NCBI GenBank assembly: GCA_017645585.1
Contig: JAGCOF010000011.1
Coordinates: 1 to 32,795 of the forward strand
Direction: 5' to 3'
Origin: Bacteroidales bacterium
GTDB taxonomy: Bacteria > Bacteroidota > Bacteroidia > Bacteroidales > P3
DNA: 32,795 nt
Position numbers and translations under genes: made by a program. Positions 15,537 to 23,354 of the stretch are shown piece after piece. The notes beneath the pieces were generated by a model. It saw only the letters and a program-made list of their open reading frames with translations, was not told the DNA's origin and did not search any database. Position 1 is the stretch's first letter. Each line of letters opens with the position of its first letter.

Positions 15537-15821
15537 GGAAATCAGTATTTTCTTTATCACTTCGCCGCCGAGTTCTTCGTTCATCTTCTGCCGAAGGCTC
15601 TCGCGTCGGAACGTCATCTCCTGGCGCAGGGCGGCAGCTGGATACTTGAGTCGGAGGGTGCCTTTCTTGAATGTGATGCGCTGCGTGAGGCGGGTGATGA
15701 GGTCGCCGGCCAACTGCTTGTAGACACGCTCCACCTCTACCTCGGAGGCGAAGTCGGCCAGGTCCCATTGGCGAAACATTTTCTGGATGTAGTAGTCGGC
15801 TGTCCTATCTTCCCACGTCAT
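15534..15821 (-). CDS. dciA: DUF721 / DciA-like replicative helicase loader
   Basis: 95 residues from the ATG at 15821 (MTWEDRTADYYIQKMF). An in-frame ATG is absent further up; a GTG at 15827 is possible. The fold matches the DUF721 family: a short helical N-terminus, then a KH-like core with the VEVERVYKQLAG...ITRLTQRITFKKGTLRLKYP pattern (quoted in part) and a C-terminal helix. DciA proteins bind and load DnaB helicase in bacteria that lack DnaC or DnaI. It overlaps the recF 3' end by 17 nt, the usual recF-dciA linkage in Bacteroidota, and dnaA lies about 6 kb away. It is followed by the heptad array that starts in its stop codon. Confidence 0.8.
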   Translation of the reverse strand: MTWEDRTADYYIQKMFRQWDLADFASEVEVERVYKQLAGDLITRLTQRITFKKGTLRLKYPAAALRQEMTFRRESLRQKMNEELGGEVIKKILIS

Positions 15822-16902
15822 ACACACTTCCTTTCTTTACCTCGAACACGCGGTGTTCCAGCTGCGGCAGCTCGTCGAAGATGGCCTGCACACGACCAGG
15901 CTGGGTGTCGGTGAGGAGCACCTGTCCAAAGCGGTCGCTGCCCACCAAGGCCACCAACTGCTTGACGCGCAGGAGGTCGAGTTTATCAAATATATCGTCA
16001 AGGAGGAGGATGGGTTTGACACCAAGGCGGTCGTTCATGTATTGGAACTGTGCCAACTTCAGCGCCAGCGCAAAGCTCTTCTGCTGCCCTTGCGAGCCGA
16101 ACTTCTTCAACGGGAAGGCGGACTCCAACATAAACAGGAAGTCATCCTTGTGGGGGCCACAGGTGGTGTACTGCGAGAACTTGTCGGCCTGACGGCTCTC
16201 TGTCAGTTGCGCCTCCAGCGGACGGCTGTCGCGTTGGTATTCGATGCTGCCGGGTTCCTCCGCACCGGCAATGCTATGGTAGTATTCCCAAAAGAGAGGG
16301 ATAAAAGCCTCAATGAAGCGCTCACGTGCGGTGTAGAGATATTCGCCGTGGCGAACCAGCTGTTCGTCCCACATCAGCACCTGCTCTTCTTCCCACAGGC
16401 GGTCCTCCCACATCTGCTTGAGCAGGCGGTTACGCTGTTCGAGGGCCTTACTGTATTGTATCAGGTGGTCCAGATAATTATGGTCGGTCTGCGAGATGAC
16501 GCCGTCGACGAACTTGCGCCGCACATCGCTGCCGCCGGTGATGAGTCCTTGGTCGCTGGGCGACACCATTACAAGCGGTATACGGCCGATATGCTCCATC
16601 AATGTTTTGCAGACCTTCTTGTTCCAGCGCATCTGTTTGGGTTGACCCTTCTTGAGGATGCAGCTGGCCACATCGTCGCCATAGTATCCGTGGATGGCAA
16701 AGAAGTCCTCGCCAAGGCGTATATTCTGACTATCAACCGGATTGAAATAACTCTTGCAGAACGAGAGGTAGTAGACGGCATCCAGCAGGTTGGTCTTGCC
16801 GGCACCGTTGTTGCCCACAAAGCAGTTGACATTGCCGCAGAGGGCGAGGTCGGCTGCCTCGTAGTTCTTGAAGTTGCTTAGTATGAGCCTATCGAGTTTC
16901 AA
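15805..16902 (-). CDS. recF: DNA replication and repair protein RecF
   Basis: 365 residues. An SMC-like ATPase that, with RecO and RecR, loads RecA at single-strand gaps. The N-terminus MKLDRLILSNFKNY is the family signature, Walker A GNNGAGKT is at 30-37, an SQGQQKS-type signature precedes the C-terminal part, and Walker B ILLLDDIFDKLD sits near residue 310. The start codon is TTG at 16902, overlapping the ispH stop (TTGA); a stop lies two codons upstream in frame, so no ATG is available. It overlaps dciA at its 3' end. The first codons lie in a 7-bp repeat shared with the end of ispH. Confidence 0.95.
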   Translation of the reverse strand: MKLDRLILSNFKNYEAADLALCGNVNCFVGNNGAGKTNLLDAVYYLSFCKSYFNPVDSQNIRLGEDFFAIHGYYGDDVASCILKKGQPKQMRWNKKVCKTLMEHIGRIPLVMVSPSDQGLITGGSDVRRKFVDGVISQTDHNYLDHLIQYSKALEQRNRLLKQMWEDRLWEEEQVLMWDEQLVRHGEYLYTARERFIEAFIPLFWEYYHSIAGAEEPGSIEYQRDSRPLEAQLTESRQADKFSQYTTCGPHKDDFLFMLESAFPLKKFGSQGQQKSFALALKLAQFQYMNDRLGVKPILLLDDIFDKLDLLRVKQLVALVGSDRFGQVLLTDTQPGRVQAIFDELPQLEHRVFEVKKGSVYDVGR

Positions 16903-16929
16903 TTCTCACTTTCTATTTTCAGTTTCACC
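16895..16929 (-). repeat. Heptad array spanning the ispH end and recF start
   Basis: Plus-strand units AGTTTCA, ATTCTCA, CTTTCTA, TTTTCAG and TTTCACC. In the sense direction every unit holds a stop trinucleotide (TGA, TGA, TAG, TGA, TGA), but these fall out of the ispH frame until its own TGA. The array therefore encodes the IspH tail VKLKIESEN and the first codons of recF, showing that such an array can be translated. Confidence 0.65.
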
Positions 16930-17762
16930 TCCTCCATCAGCCAGCGCGGAGTGGAGGTGGCGCCGCTGATGCCCACGCTGGTGGCACCGGCGAACCACTC
17001 GCGGCGCACCTCGTCGGCGGTGGCGATGAGGTGGGTACGCGGCTGCACATTGCGGCAATATTCATACAGGTAGTGGCCGTTGCTGCTGTTCTCACCGGCT
17101 ACGAAAAGCAGCACATCCACGCTGCGGGCGAAGGTCTCCAGCTCCTTGGCACGGTTGGCCACACGGTTGCATACCGTGTCGTAGGCCACAAAGTCGGCCC
17201 CCTGCGGCAGGCGTGCTTCGATGTTGGCAATCAGGCGGCGGTATTCGTCGCGGCTCTTGGTGGTCTGACTATAGAGGCGTATGGGGCGCGTGAAGTCGAT
17301 GTGCTCCAGCTCATCCTCGCGGCTGACGATGACAGCCTGGCCCTGGCACTGCCCGTTGAGGCCTATCACCTCGGCGTGACCGGGCTTACCGAAGAGCACA
17401 ATCTGTCCGTTGCAGGCGCGCATCTCCTCGTAGCCACGGCGTATGCGGCCCTGCAGGGCAAGAACAATGGGGCAGGTGGCGTCAATGAGTTCTATGCCAC
17501 GCTCCTTGGCCATGCTGTAGGTCGAGGGCGGCTCGCCATGGGCACGGATGAGCACCTTGCTGCCGGAAGGCAACTCTCGCATGGCGGCATGGTCTATCAC
17601 ACGCAGTCCTTTCTGCTTCAAGCGCGACACCTCGGCACTGTTGTGCACGATGTCGCCCAGACAGTCGAGGCTGCCGGCACGGCCGAGTTCTTCCTCGGCG
17701 GCGCCAATGGCCTTCACCACCCCGAAGCAGTAGCCTGCATGTTCATCAATCAATATTTCCAC
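16899..17762 (-). CDS. ispH: 4-hydroxy-3-methylbut-2-enyl diphosphate reductase
   Basis: 287 residues. The last step of the MEP pathway, reducing HMBPP to IPP and DMAPP with a [4Fe-4S] cluster. The three cluster cysteines are C12 (YCFGV), C97 (ATCP) and C198 (TVCN). The substrate-binding histidines are H40 (IVHN), H75 (RAHGE) and H129 (GHAE, with E131 as the proton-relay Glu). The start is GTG at 17762, immediately after a heptad array; MEILIDEHAGYCFGV is the standard N-terminus. The stop overlaps the recF TTG start. Other MEP genes are not in the window. Confidence 0.96.
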   Translation of the reverse strand: MEILIDEHAGYCFGVVKAIGAAEEELGRAGSLDCLGDIVHNSAEVSRLKQKGLRVIDHAAMRELPSGSKVLIRAHGEPPSTYSMAKERGIELIDATCPIVLALQGRIRRGYEEMRACNGQIVLFGKPGHAEVIGLNGQCQGQAVIVSREDELEHIDFTRPIRLYSQTTKSRDEYRRLIANIEARLPQGADFVAYDTVCNRVANRAKELETFARSVDVLLFVAGENSSNGHYLYEYCRNVQPRTHLIATADEVRREWFAGATSVGISGATSTPRWLMEEVKLKIESEN

Positions 17763-17796
17763 CTTAAACCGTTAACTTTAAACCTTAAACCACTAA
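17762..17796 (-). repeat. Heptad array between the M23 peptidase and ispH
   Basis: Plus-strand units CCTTAAA, CCGTTAA, CTTTAAA, CCTTAAA and CCACTAA. In the sense direction they read TTAGTGG, TTTAAGG, TTTAAAG, TTAACGG and TTTAAGG, each with TAG or TAA. The first unit contains the stop codon of the M23 gene (17793-17795) and the last base pair is the first base of the ispH GTG, so the array fills the intergenic gap exactly. Confidence 0.85.
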
Positions 17797-18779
17797 CTCA
17801 TGCTCTGGTTCTCCTGACGTGCCAACTCGAGCACCTCCTCGTATTCCTCGGGAGTGAGATCGTTGAAGAAATAGTAGACAGGGTCCACCTTCTTGCCATT
17901 CTGTATCACCTCGTAGTGCAGGTGCGAGCCGGTAGACATACCGGTGCTACCCACGGTGCCTATCTGTTCACCACGCTTCACCTTCTGTCCCATGCGCACC
18001 TTGGTGTTCTGCAGATGTGCATAGAGGGTCTGGAAGCCGTAGCCGTGGTCGATGATCACCACCACGCCATAACCCGACAATCCCTGCGGATTACGACCGG
18101 ACACGCGCACCACACCGTCGCCGGTGGCGTAGACGGGTGTACCCTTGCCGGCCGTCATGTCGATACCCGAGTGCAGGCGCCGGTAACGCAGTATGGGGTG
18201 GAAACGGTAGCCGAAACCACTGACCACCTTACACTTGTCCTTGGCCACAGGCATGATGGCCGGCATGGCCGACAGGCGCTCGCTCTTGTTGCGAGCCATG
18301 TCGTAGAGCTCGTCGAGCGACTTGGACTCCACATAGATGCGCTTTGTCAGGTCGTCCACCCGCTTGGTGGTGTTCTTCAGCAGTTCGCCATTCTTCATCT
18401 GGTCGAACTCCTCGTAGCGCTCCACGCCGCCGATGCCGCTGTGCCGTTCGGCTTCACTAATGGGCGCGCTCTCAAAGATGGTGCGGTAGAGGGCGTCGTC
18501 GCGCTCCTCCAGGTTCTCCAGCACCTTCTCGGCACGCTCCACACGGTCATTCAGCAGACGTGTCTGACGCTTGTACTGCGCCAACTCGCGCTCCATCGAA
18601 CGCTCCTTGGGCGACTCCATGAACTGCAACGCCACAAAGACAATCACCACACCGAGCACCACACCGAACAGCACGTTGAAACTGATGCGCCGCACCTGAT
18701 CGCGCAGCGACACAAACACTTTCTCATACTTCAGCGTGTGAGGGTTGAACCGGTAGGTATGTCTTTCGCGTTTCTTCAC
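17793..18779 (-). CDS. M23 family metallopeptidase, membrane-anchored
   Basis: 328 residues. A short basic cytoplasmic N-terminus, one transmembrane helix (about 33-53), a coiled-coil stalk (about 56-100 and 125-165), then an LytM/M23 domain (about 185-300). Zinc ligands are H203 and D207 (RLHSGIDM) and H288 (HLHYE), and H255 (LYAHL) is the catalytic histidine, so the enzyme looks active as a peptidoglycan DD-endopeptidase in the periplasm. The overall design resembles MepM-like proteins of Bacteroidota. The start is GTG at 18779, overlapping the stop of the upstream gene (GTGA). The stop lies in the heptad array before ispH. Confidence 0.93.
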   Translation of the reverse strand: MKKRERHTYRFNPHTLKYEKVFVSLRDQVRRISFNVLFGVVLGVVIVFVALQFMESPKERSMERELAQYKRQTRLLNDRVERAEKVLENLEERDDALYRTIFESAPISEAERHSGIGGVERYEEFDQMKNGELLKNTTKRVDDLTKRIYVESKSLDELYDMARNKSERLSAMPAIMPVAKDKCKVVSGFGYRFHPILRYRRLHSGIDMTAGKGTPVYATGDGVVRVSGRNPQGLSGYGVVVIIDHGYGFQTLYAHLQNTKVRMGQKVKRGEQIGTVGSTGMSTGSHLHYEVIQNGKKVDPVYYFFNDLTPEEYEEVLELARQENQSMS

Positions 18780-19750
18780 AACAGGGCTTTCAGTTTGTTG
18801 GCAGTCTCGACAAATTCAACCACCACACGGGCGTGGTTGAAGTAGAAGGTCAGGTCGAGGCCCGGAATAAGTATCATGCAAGCGGCATCACCCACTCGCG
18901 AAGAGAGCAAATCGGTAGTCTCCTCAATGGCAGTCTCCTGGCAAACCATCGTCAGCGGCTTGAGGGGCATGATGTCGAAGTCCACAGAACTGCGCGCCAC
19001 AATGACGGCGTCGGGCAGCAGATAGTAGCAGACGCCCTTCGAGTCACGCATGATGGGCAGGAAATTGTCGGTGCGGATGAAATCAAAGATGCCGAGGTCG
19101 AAGAAGACCTGCTTGAATTCGCGCGACGCCTTGTCGCCCTGATGCCACACGCGGCGGCAACGGGCAATCATCTTGGCGAAGGCCTCCACCACTTCGTTGT
19201 AAGCCTGCATCACCTCGGGGCTGTAGTGCTTCTCCACATGATACTCCACCGACGACATATCGTGCTCCAGCTGCGCTATTTTGCGCTTGAAGTGGCTGAT
19301 GATACTGACGAGGTGTTTCTTGTGATGGTGGCCCATCTTGTCCTTGACGCCGCGGATGATGCGCTGCATCTCCTCCTCCATGCGGCCGATGGTGAGGGCG
19401 TTGACGTAGCAGTCCACTATCTCGCGCTTGCGCTCGTCGGTAGTGGCGTGCAGCAACTCCTTGGCCCGGTTGAGCTCGCGCTCATAATTGGGCTCGCGAT
19501 TGAAAAGCAGGTTCAGGTATTTGGGACGTTGCACGGCCATGTGGCGACGCACGAACTCGTGGTAGCTGTGGCTCTCGCTTTCGCGCTCAATAAAGCCGGT
19601 GCCCGGAGTGCCGGTGCAAATGTAGCGACGACCGTAGTGGCCCACCTCGCTGAAGTCGCGCACTCCAAAGTCGGAGTAGAAGAAGTGCTGGCTCACCCTG
19701 ATATACTGCCTGTCGCTAATTTTCTTGATTTTGTATGGTACTATGGTCAT
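18776..19750 (-). CDS. Conserved-looking protein of unknown function
   Basis: 324 residues from the ATG at 19750 (MTIVPYKIKKISD). The frame is open further upstream, but that part overlaps lpdA and has the Arg/Pro/Gly-rich composition of a shadow frame. No signal peptide or membrane helix is seen, so it is probably cytosolic. The middle (about 95-200) is helical and unusually rich in His, Lys and Glu, including GHHHKKH; the C-terminal third looks like an alpha/beta fold with FDLGIFDF and DFDIMPLKPL. I do not recognise it. It starts 11 nt after lpdA and overlaps the M23 gene by 4 nt, so it is a genuine member of this operon. Codon usage and GC match its neighbours. Confidence 0.75.
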   Translation of the reverse strand: MTIVPYKIKKISDRQYIRVSQHFFYSDFGVRDFSEVGHYGRRYICTGTPGTGFIERESESHSYHEFVRRHMAVQRPKYLNLLFNREPNYERELNRAKELLHATTDERKREIVDCYVNALTIGRMEEEMQRIIRGVKDKMGHHHKKHLVSIISHFKRKIAQLEHDMSSVEYHVEKHYSPEVMQAYNEVVEAFAKMIARCRRVWHQGDKASREFKQVFFDLGIFDFIRTDNFLPIMRDSKGVCYYLLPDAVIVARSSVDFDIMPLKPLTMVCQETAIEETTDLLSSRVGDAACMILIPGLDLTFYFNHARVVVEFVETANKLKALL

Positions 19751-19761
19751 AACACAGCGGT

Positions 19762-21141
19762 TTAAGCGTGAATAGCTTCGCCGTGGGCGGCCTCGAAGGC
19801 CTCCATGACGGCCTCGCTCATGGTGGGGTGCGGATGGATGGCCTGCGCCACCTGACGGGCGGTGAGGCCCTGCTCGCGGGCAGCCACTATCTCGGCAATC
19901 ATCTCGGTGACATTGTCGCCGCACATGTGGCAGCCGAGGATAAGGTCGGTCTTGGCGTCGACAACCACCTTGACAAAACCGTCGGTATTGCCGGCAGCGG
20001 TGGCTTTGCCGCTGGCCTTGAAGAAGAACTTGCCCACCTTGACCTCATAGCCGGCGTCGACGGCCTTCTTCTCGCTGAGGCCCACGCTGGCCACCTCGGG
20101 CACCGTATAGGTGCAGCCGGGCACATTGCTGTAGTTCACCTTGGTGGCTTCGCCCTTGACGATGGCTTCGACGCAGCAGATGGCCTCCTTGCTGGCCACA
20201 TGGGCCAGGGCCGGTCCGTGCACCACGTCGCCGATAGCGTAGTAGCCGGGCACATTGGTGCGGTAGTAGTCGTCCACCTCAATCTTGCCGCGCTCGAACT
20301 TGATGCCGGTCTCTTCGAGGCCGAGGTTCTCGAGGTTGGTCACCACGCCCACGGCGCTGAGCACCACGTCGACGTCGATGACGGTCTCGCTGTTCTTCTT
20401 CAGGTCCTTGACGGTGACGTGGCACACGTCGCCCTCGATGTCGACTTTCTCGACCGAGCAGCTGGGCATCACCTTCATGCCCATCTTGCGGAAGCTGCGG
20501 CTCATCTGGGCGGCCACCTCCTCGTCCTCGTTGGGCAGTATCTGGGGCATGAACTCGACCAGCGTCACCTGGGTGCCGATGCTCTGGTAGAAGTAGGCGA
20601 ACTCCGAGCCGATGGCGCCGCTGCCGCACACTAACATGCGGGCAGGCTGCTGGCGCAGGGTCATGGCCTCACGGTAGCCGATGATGTGCTTGCCGTCCTG
20701 CGGCATGGCCGGCATCACCTTCGAGCGGGCGCCGGTGGCGATGATGATGTGGTCGGCCTCATACTCGGTGCCGTCCACGTCGACGATATGGTTGGGCTTC
20801 ACCTTGGCGGTGCCGTTGATGACCTCCACGTTGTTCTTTTTCAGCAGGAACTCGACGCCCTTGTTCATCGTCGAGGCCACGCCTCGGCTGCGGTCGACCA
20901 TCGCGTTGAGGTCGGCCTCCACGCCCTCGGCCTTGACGCCATAGGCGGCGGCATGCTTGGCATAGTTGAACGCCTGGGCGCTCTTCATCAGCGCCTTGGT
21001 GGGGATGCAGCCCCAATTGAGGCAGATGCCGCCGAGATTCTCGCGTTCCACGACGGCGGTCTTCAGGCCCAGCTGGGCACCCTTGACGGCAGCCACATAG
21101 CCTCCCGGGCCGCTGCCGATCACTATCAAATCGTATTTCAT
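19762..21141 (-). CDS. lpdA: Dihydrolipoyl dehydrogenase
   Basis: 459 residues, standard length. The FAD- and NAD-dependent E3 component that reoxidises dihydrolipoamide in 2-oxoacid dehydrogenase or glycine cleavage complexes. The FAD site GSGPGG is at 9-14, the redox-active disulphide is C40/C45 (GGICLNWGCIPTK), the NAD-binding GSGAIGSEFA lies near 175, and the C-terminal catalytic His-Glu dyad is H438/E443 (HPHPTMSE). No E1, E2 or GcvH genes are adjacent. It is the first gene of the long minus-strand run and has the best promoter in the window. It is divergent from dnaA across the putative origin. With glyA at the other end of the window, a glycine-cleavage role is possible but unproven. 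Confidence 0.96.
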   Translation of the reverse strand: MKYDLIVIGSGPGGYVAAVKGAQLGLKTAVVERENLGGICLNWGCIPTKALMKSAQAFNYAKHAAAYGVKAEGVEADLNAMVDRSRGVASTMNKGVEFLLKKNNVEVINGTAKVKPNHIVDVDGTEYEADHIIIATGARSKVMPAMPQDGKHIIGYREAMTLRQQPARMLVCGSGAIGSEFAYFYQSIGTQVTLVEFMPQILPNEDEEVAAQMSRSFRKMGMKVMPSCSVEKVDIEGDVCHVTVKDLKKNSETVIDVDVVLSAVGVVTNLENLGLEETGIKFERGKIEVDDYYRTNVPGYYAIGDVVHGPALAHVASKEAICCVEAIVKGEATKVNYSNVPGCTYTVPEVASVGLSEKKAVDAGYEVKVGKFFFKASGKATAAGNTDGFVKVVVDAKTDLILGCHMCGDNVTEMIAEIVAAREQGLTARQVAQAIHPHPTMSEAVMEAFEAAHGEAIHA

Positions 21142-21184
21142 AGCATTATTAATTTAGTTCCAATTTTATATATAAAAGAGACTG

Positions 21185-21215
21185 CAAAGATACACTTTTT
21201 TCCATAACCAACAAA
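21185..21215 (-). promoter_or_regulatory. Consensus Bacteroidota promoter of lpdA
   Basis: On the minus strand TTTG (21215-21212) is followed after exactly 19 nt by TATCTTTG (21192-21185) and then CAG. This matches the published -33 TTTG / -7 TAnnTTTG layout in full. Transcription would start near 21180, giving a leader of about 35 to 40 nt. It is the only complete promoter I see for the minus-strand run from lpdA to the 7375 gene. Confidence 0.85.
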
Positions 21216-21269
21216 AAAAAGTTGCCAACTGCCTGCCATACACGTACAAAGGCCGGCCTTTCACCAATC

Positions 21270-21351
21270 GTTCTTCTACAGTTCTTCAACAGTTCTTCAA
21301 AAAAATCTTGAAGAACTGTTGAAGAACTGTCGTTGAACGGTCGACGAACTG
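21270..21351. repeat. Head-to-head 11-bp repeats with a perfect 23-bp inverted repeat
   Basis: Left arm: three 11-mers GTTCTTCTACA (21270), GTTCTTCAACA (21281) and GTTCTTCAAAA (21292). Right arm: TTGAAGAACTG (21308), TTGAAGAACTG (21319), TCGTTGAACGG (21330) and TCGACGAACTG (21341). Within them 21278-21300 is the exact reverse complement of 21308-21330, a 23-bp stem with a 7-nt loop AAAAATC. Seven units keep an 11-bp register inside each arm. It lies in the lpdA/dnaA gap. It could be a protein-binding iteron set, a cruciform, or an RNA hairpin. Confidence 0.9.
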
Positions 21352-21905
21352 TGGGAGTCAATAGGGAGGCATGCCGGAGTGCCGGGGGTCGATTTTTCAA
21401 AACAAAAAAAAGTGCATCTCGAGGATGATTTATTAACGCAGTTAGGTGCATAAATCGACCACAAAGCACATGCTCAAAGAGTTAGTAATCCACCGCCGGA
21501 AAACGGGGTTTGATTTTCAGCGGATTGTAGAAATATTCTGCGTTTCAAGCAATTACCCACCTTGTCAACTCACAAATAATTAATCTTCAATCGGCTGTCC
21601 ATTTATCAACAAAAAAGCATCTGGGCACCCTATTTTTTGCAAAAAAATTTTATTCTCTCAAAAAAAAGTCGTATCTTATTAAGGGTGCCGAAATGTTAAA
21701 ATCGGAAAACGGTTGGTGAAAATTAATATGTTAGGAAAAGGGCTTTTTTTGGCAGGTCGGAAATTGGCGAAAACTTTACAAAAAAAATCAGATACAAACA
21801 AATTTATTTTTCATATTCTGTGCACAAATAAATAGTGAACTTTGCAAGCAAAGAATAACACACAGGAATTGTGTAAGTGATTGAAAAAAGTAAAGTTTTA
21901 GAGAA
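21352..21905. other. Candidate replication origin region upstream of dnaA
   Basis: 554 nt with no gene, AT-rich, especially 21620-21690 and 21770-21812 (long A and T runs). Three 9-mers match the DnaA box TTATNCACA with one mismatch: 21445-21453 (minus strand TTATGCACC), 21603-21611 (TTATCAACA) and 21819-21827 (minus strand TTGTGCACA). GGTCGATTT (21387-21395) and AAATCGACC (21452-21460) form a 9-bp inverted repeat 56 nt apart. A poor promoter box GAACTTTG (21837-21844) precedes dnaA. The position next to dnaA, with recF and dciA nearby, supports an origin, but weak boxes and the lack of a skew calculation keep this tentative. Confidence 0.4.
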
Positions 21906-23354
21906 ATGATTGAGGAAGATTACAAGCGAGTTTGGGCGGAATGTCTTGACGTCATCAAAGATACCCTCGGCCCCGAGAACCGCAAGGCCTACGAGACATG
22001 GTTCACCCCCATCGTCCCCCTGCAGCTCGACGGCACGACACTCATCGTGCAGGTGCCGAGCCCTTTCTTCTATGAGTGGATCGAGGAGCACTATATCGAC
22101 CTGCTGAAGCGCGTCATACGCATGCAGCTCGGCCCCAACGGCATGCTGAAATACAGCATCGTCATGGACCAGACCATCCCCACGGACCCGCTGCTGACCA
22201 CCCTGCCGTCGCACAACCGCCGGTCGACACGCAACCCGCTCACCGACCTGCCCGTCAATATTAATAAGGAAGGCGAACGCGAGATACCCAACCCCTTCGT
22301 CATCCCCGGCATACAGAAGACCCGCGTCAACTCACAGCTGAGCCCCAACTACACGCTGGAGAACTTTGTCGAGGGCGATTGCAACCGCCTGGCACGCTCG
22401 GCCGGTTACGCTGTGGCCGAGAAACCCGGTCAGACGAGCTTCAACCCCCTGCTGCTGCACAGCGGCGTGGGCCTCGGCAAGACACACCTGGCCAACGCCA
22501 TCGGTCTTAAGACCAAGGAGATGCACCCCGACAAGACCGTGCTCTACGTCACCAGCGAGCAGTTCATGCAGCAGTATGCCGAAGCAGGCCGCACCGGCAC
22601 CACCAACGACTTCATCCACTTCTACGAGATGATTGACGTGCTCATCATCGACGACATCCAATTCTGGGCCGGCAAAGCTCCCAGGACCCAGGAGGCATTC
22701 TTCCACATCTTCAATCACCTACATCAGCGCAACTGCCAGATTATCATCACCAGCGACAAAGCCCCCGGCGAGCTGCAAGGCCTCGAACCCCGTCTGCTCA
22801 GCCGCCTGAAATGGGGTCTCAACGCCGACCTGCAGGCGCCCGACGTGGAGACGCGCACGCGCATCCTCAAGCAAAAACTGCAGAACGACGGCATCGAGAT
22901 GAGCGACGACGTCATCGAATACATCGCCTATAATATTAATACGAATGTGCGCGAACTCGAGGGTGCCCTCATCTCGCTCATTGCACAGAGCTCGCTCAAC
23001 CGCAAGCAGATTACGCTCGAGCTGACCAAGCAGATGATCGACAAGTATGTGCAGAGCAGCGCACGTGAGGTCACCATTGACTACATCCAGAAGGTGGTGT
23101 GCGACTACCTCGAGCTGCCGGTGGAGAGCATACAACTCACCTCGCGCAAGCGCGAGATTGTGCAGGCCCGCCAGTTGAGCATGTACTTCGCCAAGAAGAT
23201 TACCAAGTCGAGCCTCGCCGTCATCGGCGCCCAGTGCGGCAACAAGGACCACGCCACCGTGCTGCACGCCTGCAAGCAGATTGAGAACCTGCGCCAGACC
23301 GACCGCTACATGCGCGCCATGGTGGACGAGCTGGAGAAGAAGTTCGCCGAATGA
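21906..23354 (+). CDS. dnaA: Chromosomal replication initiator protein DnaA
   Basis: 482 residues. Domain I at 1-85 (helicase and partner contact), a linker at about 86-145, AAA+ domain III from about 147, and the DNA-binding domain IV from about 385. Walker A GVGLGKTH is at 187-194, Walker B LIIDD at 246-250, the arginine-finger region LLSRLKWG around R300, and the DnaA-box-binding signature CGNKDHATVLHACKQI at 444-459. The ATG at 21906 follows a long AT-rich region with DnaA-box-like sites, so autoregulation is possible. Its stop overlaps the flavin reductase start (ATGA), an unusual partner, as dnaN is not next to it. It is divergent from lpdA. Confidence 0.98.
   Translation: MIEEDYKRVWAECLDVIKDTLGPENRKAYETWFTPIVPLQLDGTTLIVQVPSPFFYEWIEEHYIDLLKRVIRMQLGPNGMLKYSIVMDQTIPTDPLLTTLPSHNRRSTRNPLTDLPVNINKEGEREIPNPFVIPGIQKTRVNSQLSPNYTLENFVEGDCNRLARSAGYAVAEKPGQTSFNPLLLHSGVGLGKTHLANAIGLKTKEMHPDKTVLYVTSEQFMQQYAEAGRTGTTNDFIHFYEMIDVLIIDDIQFWAGKAPRTQEAFFHIFNHLHQRNCQIIITSDKAPGELQGLEPRLLSRLKWGLNADLQAPDVETRTRILKQKLQNDGIEMSDDVIEYIAYNINTNVRELEGALISLIAQSSLNRKQITLELTKQMIDKYVQSSAREVTIDYIQKVVCDYLELPVESIQLTSRKREIVQARQLSMYFAKKITKSSLAVIGAQCGNKDHATVLHACKQIENLRQTDRYMRAMVDELEKKFAE

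Noticed and set aside
19751-19924. N-terminal extension of the 18776-19750 gene
   Set aside because: It overlaps lpdA and has the Arg/Gly/Pro/His composition of a shadow frame; the ATG at 19750 lies just after the lpdA stop.
21799-21806. Minus-strand TAAATTTG box upstream of dnaA
   Set aside because: It matches TAnnTTTG but lies in a very AT-rich stretch with no gene or hairpin-defined RNA downstream for more than 600 nt; chance is likely.
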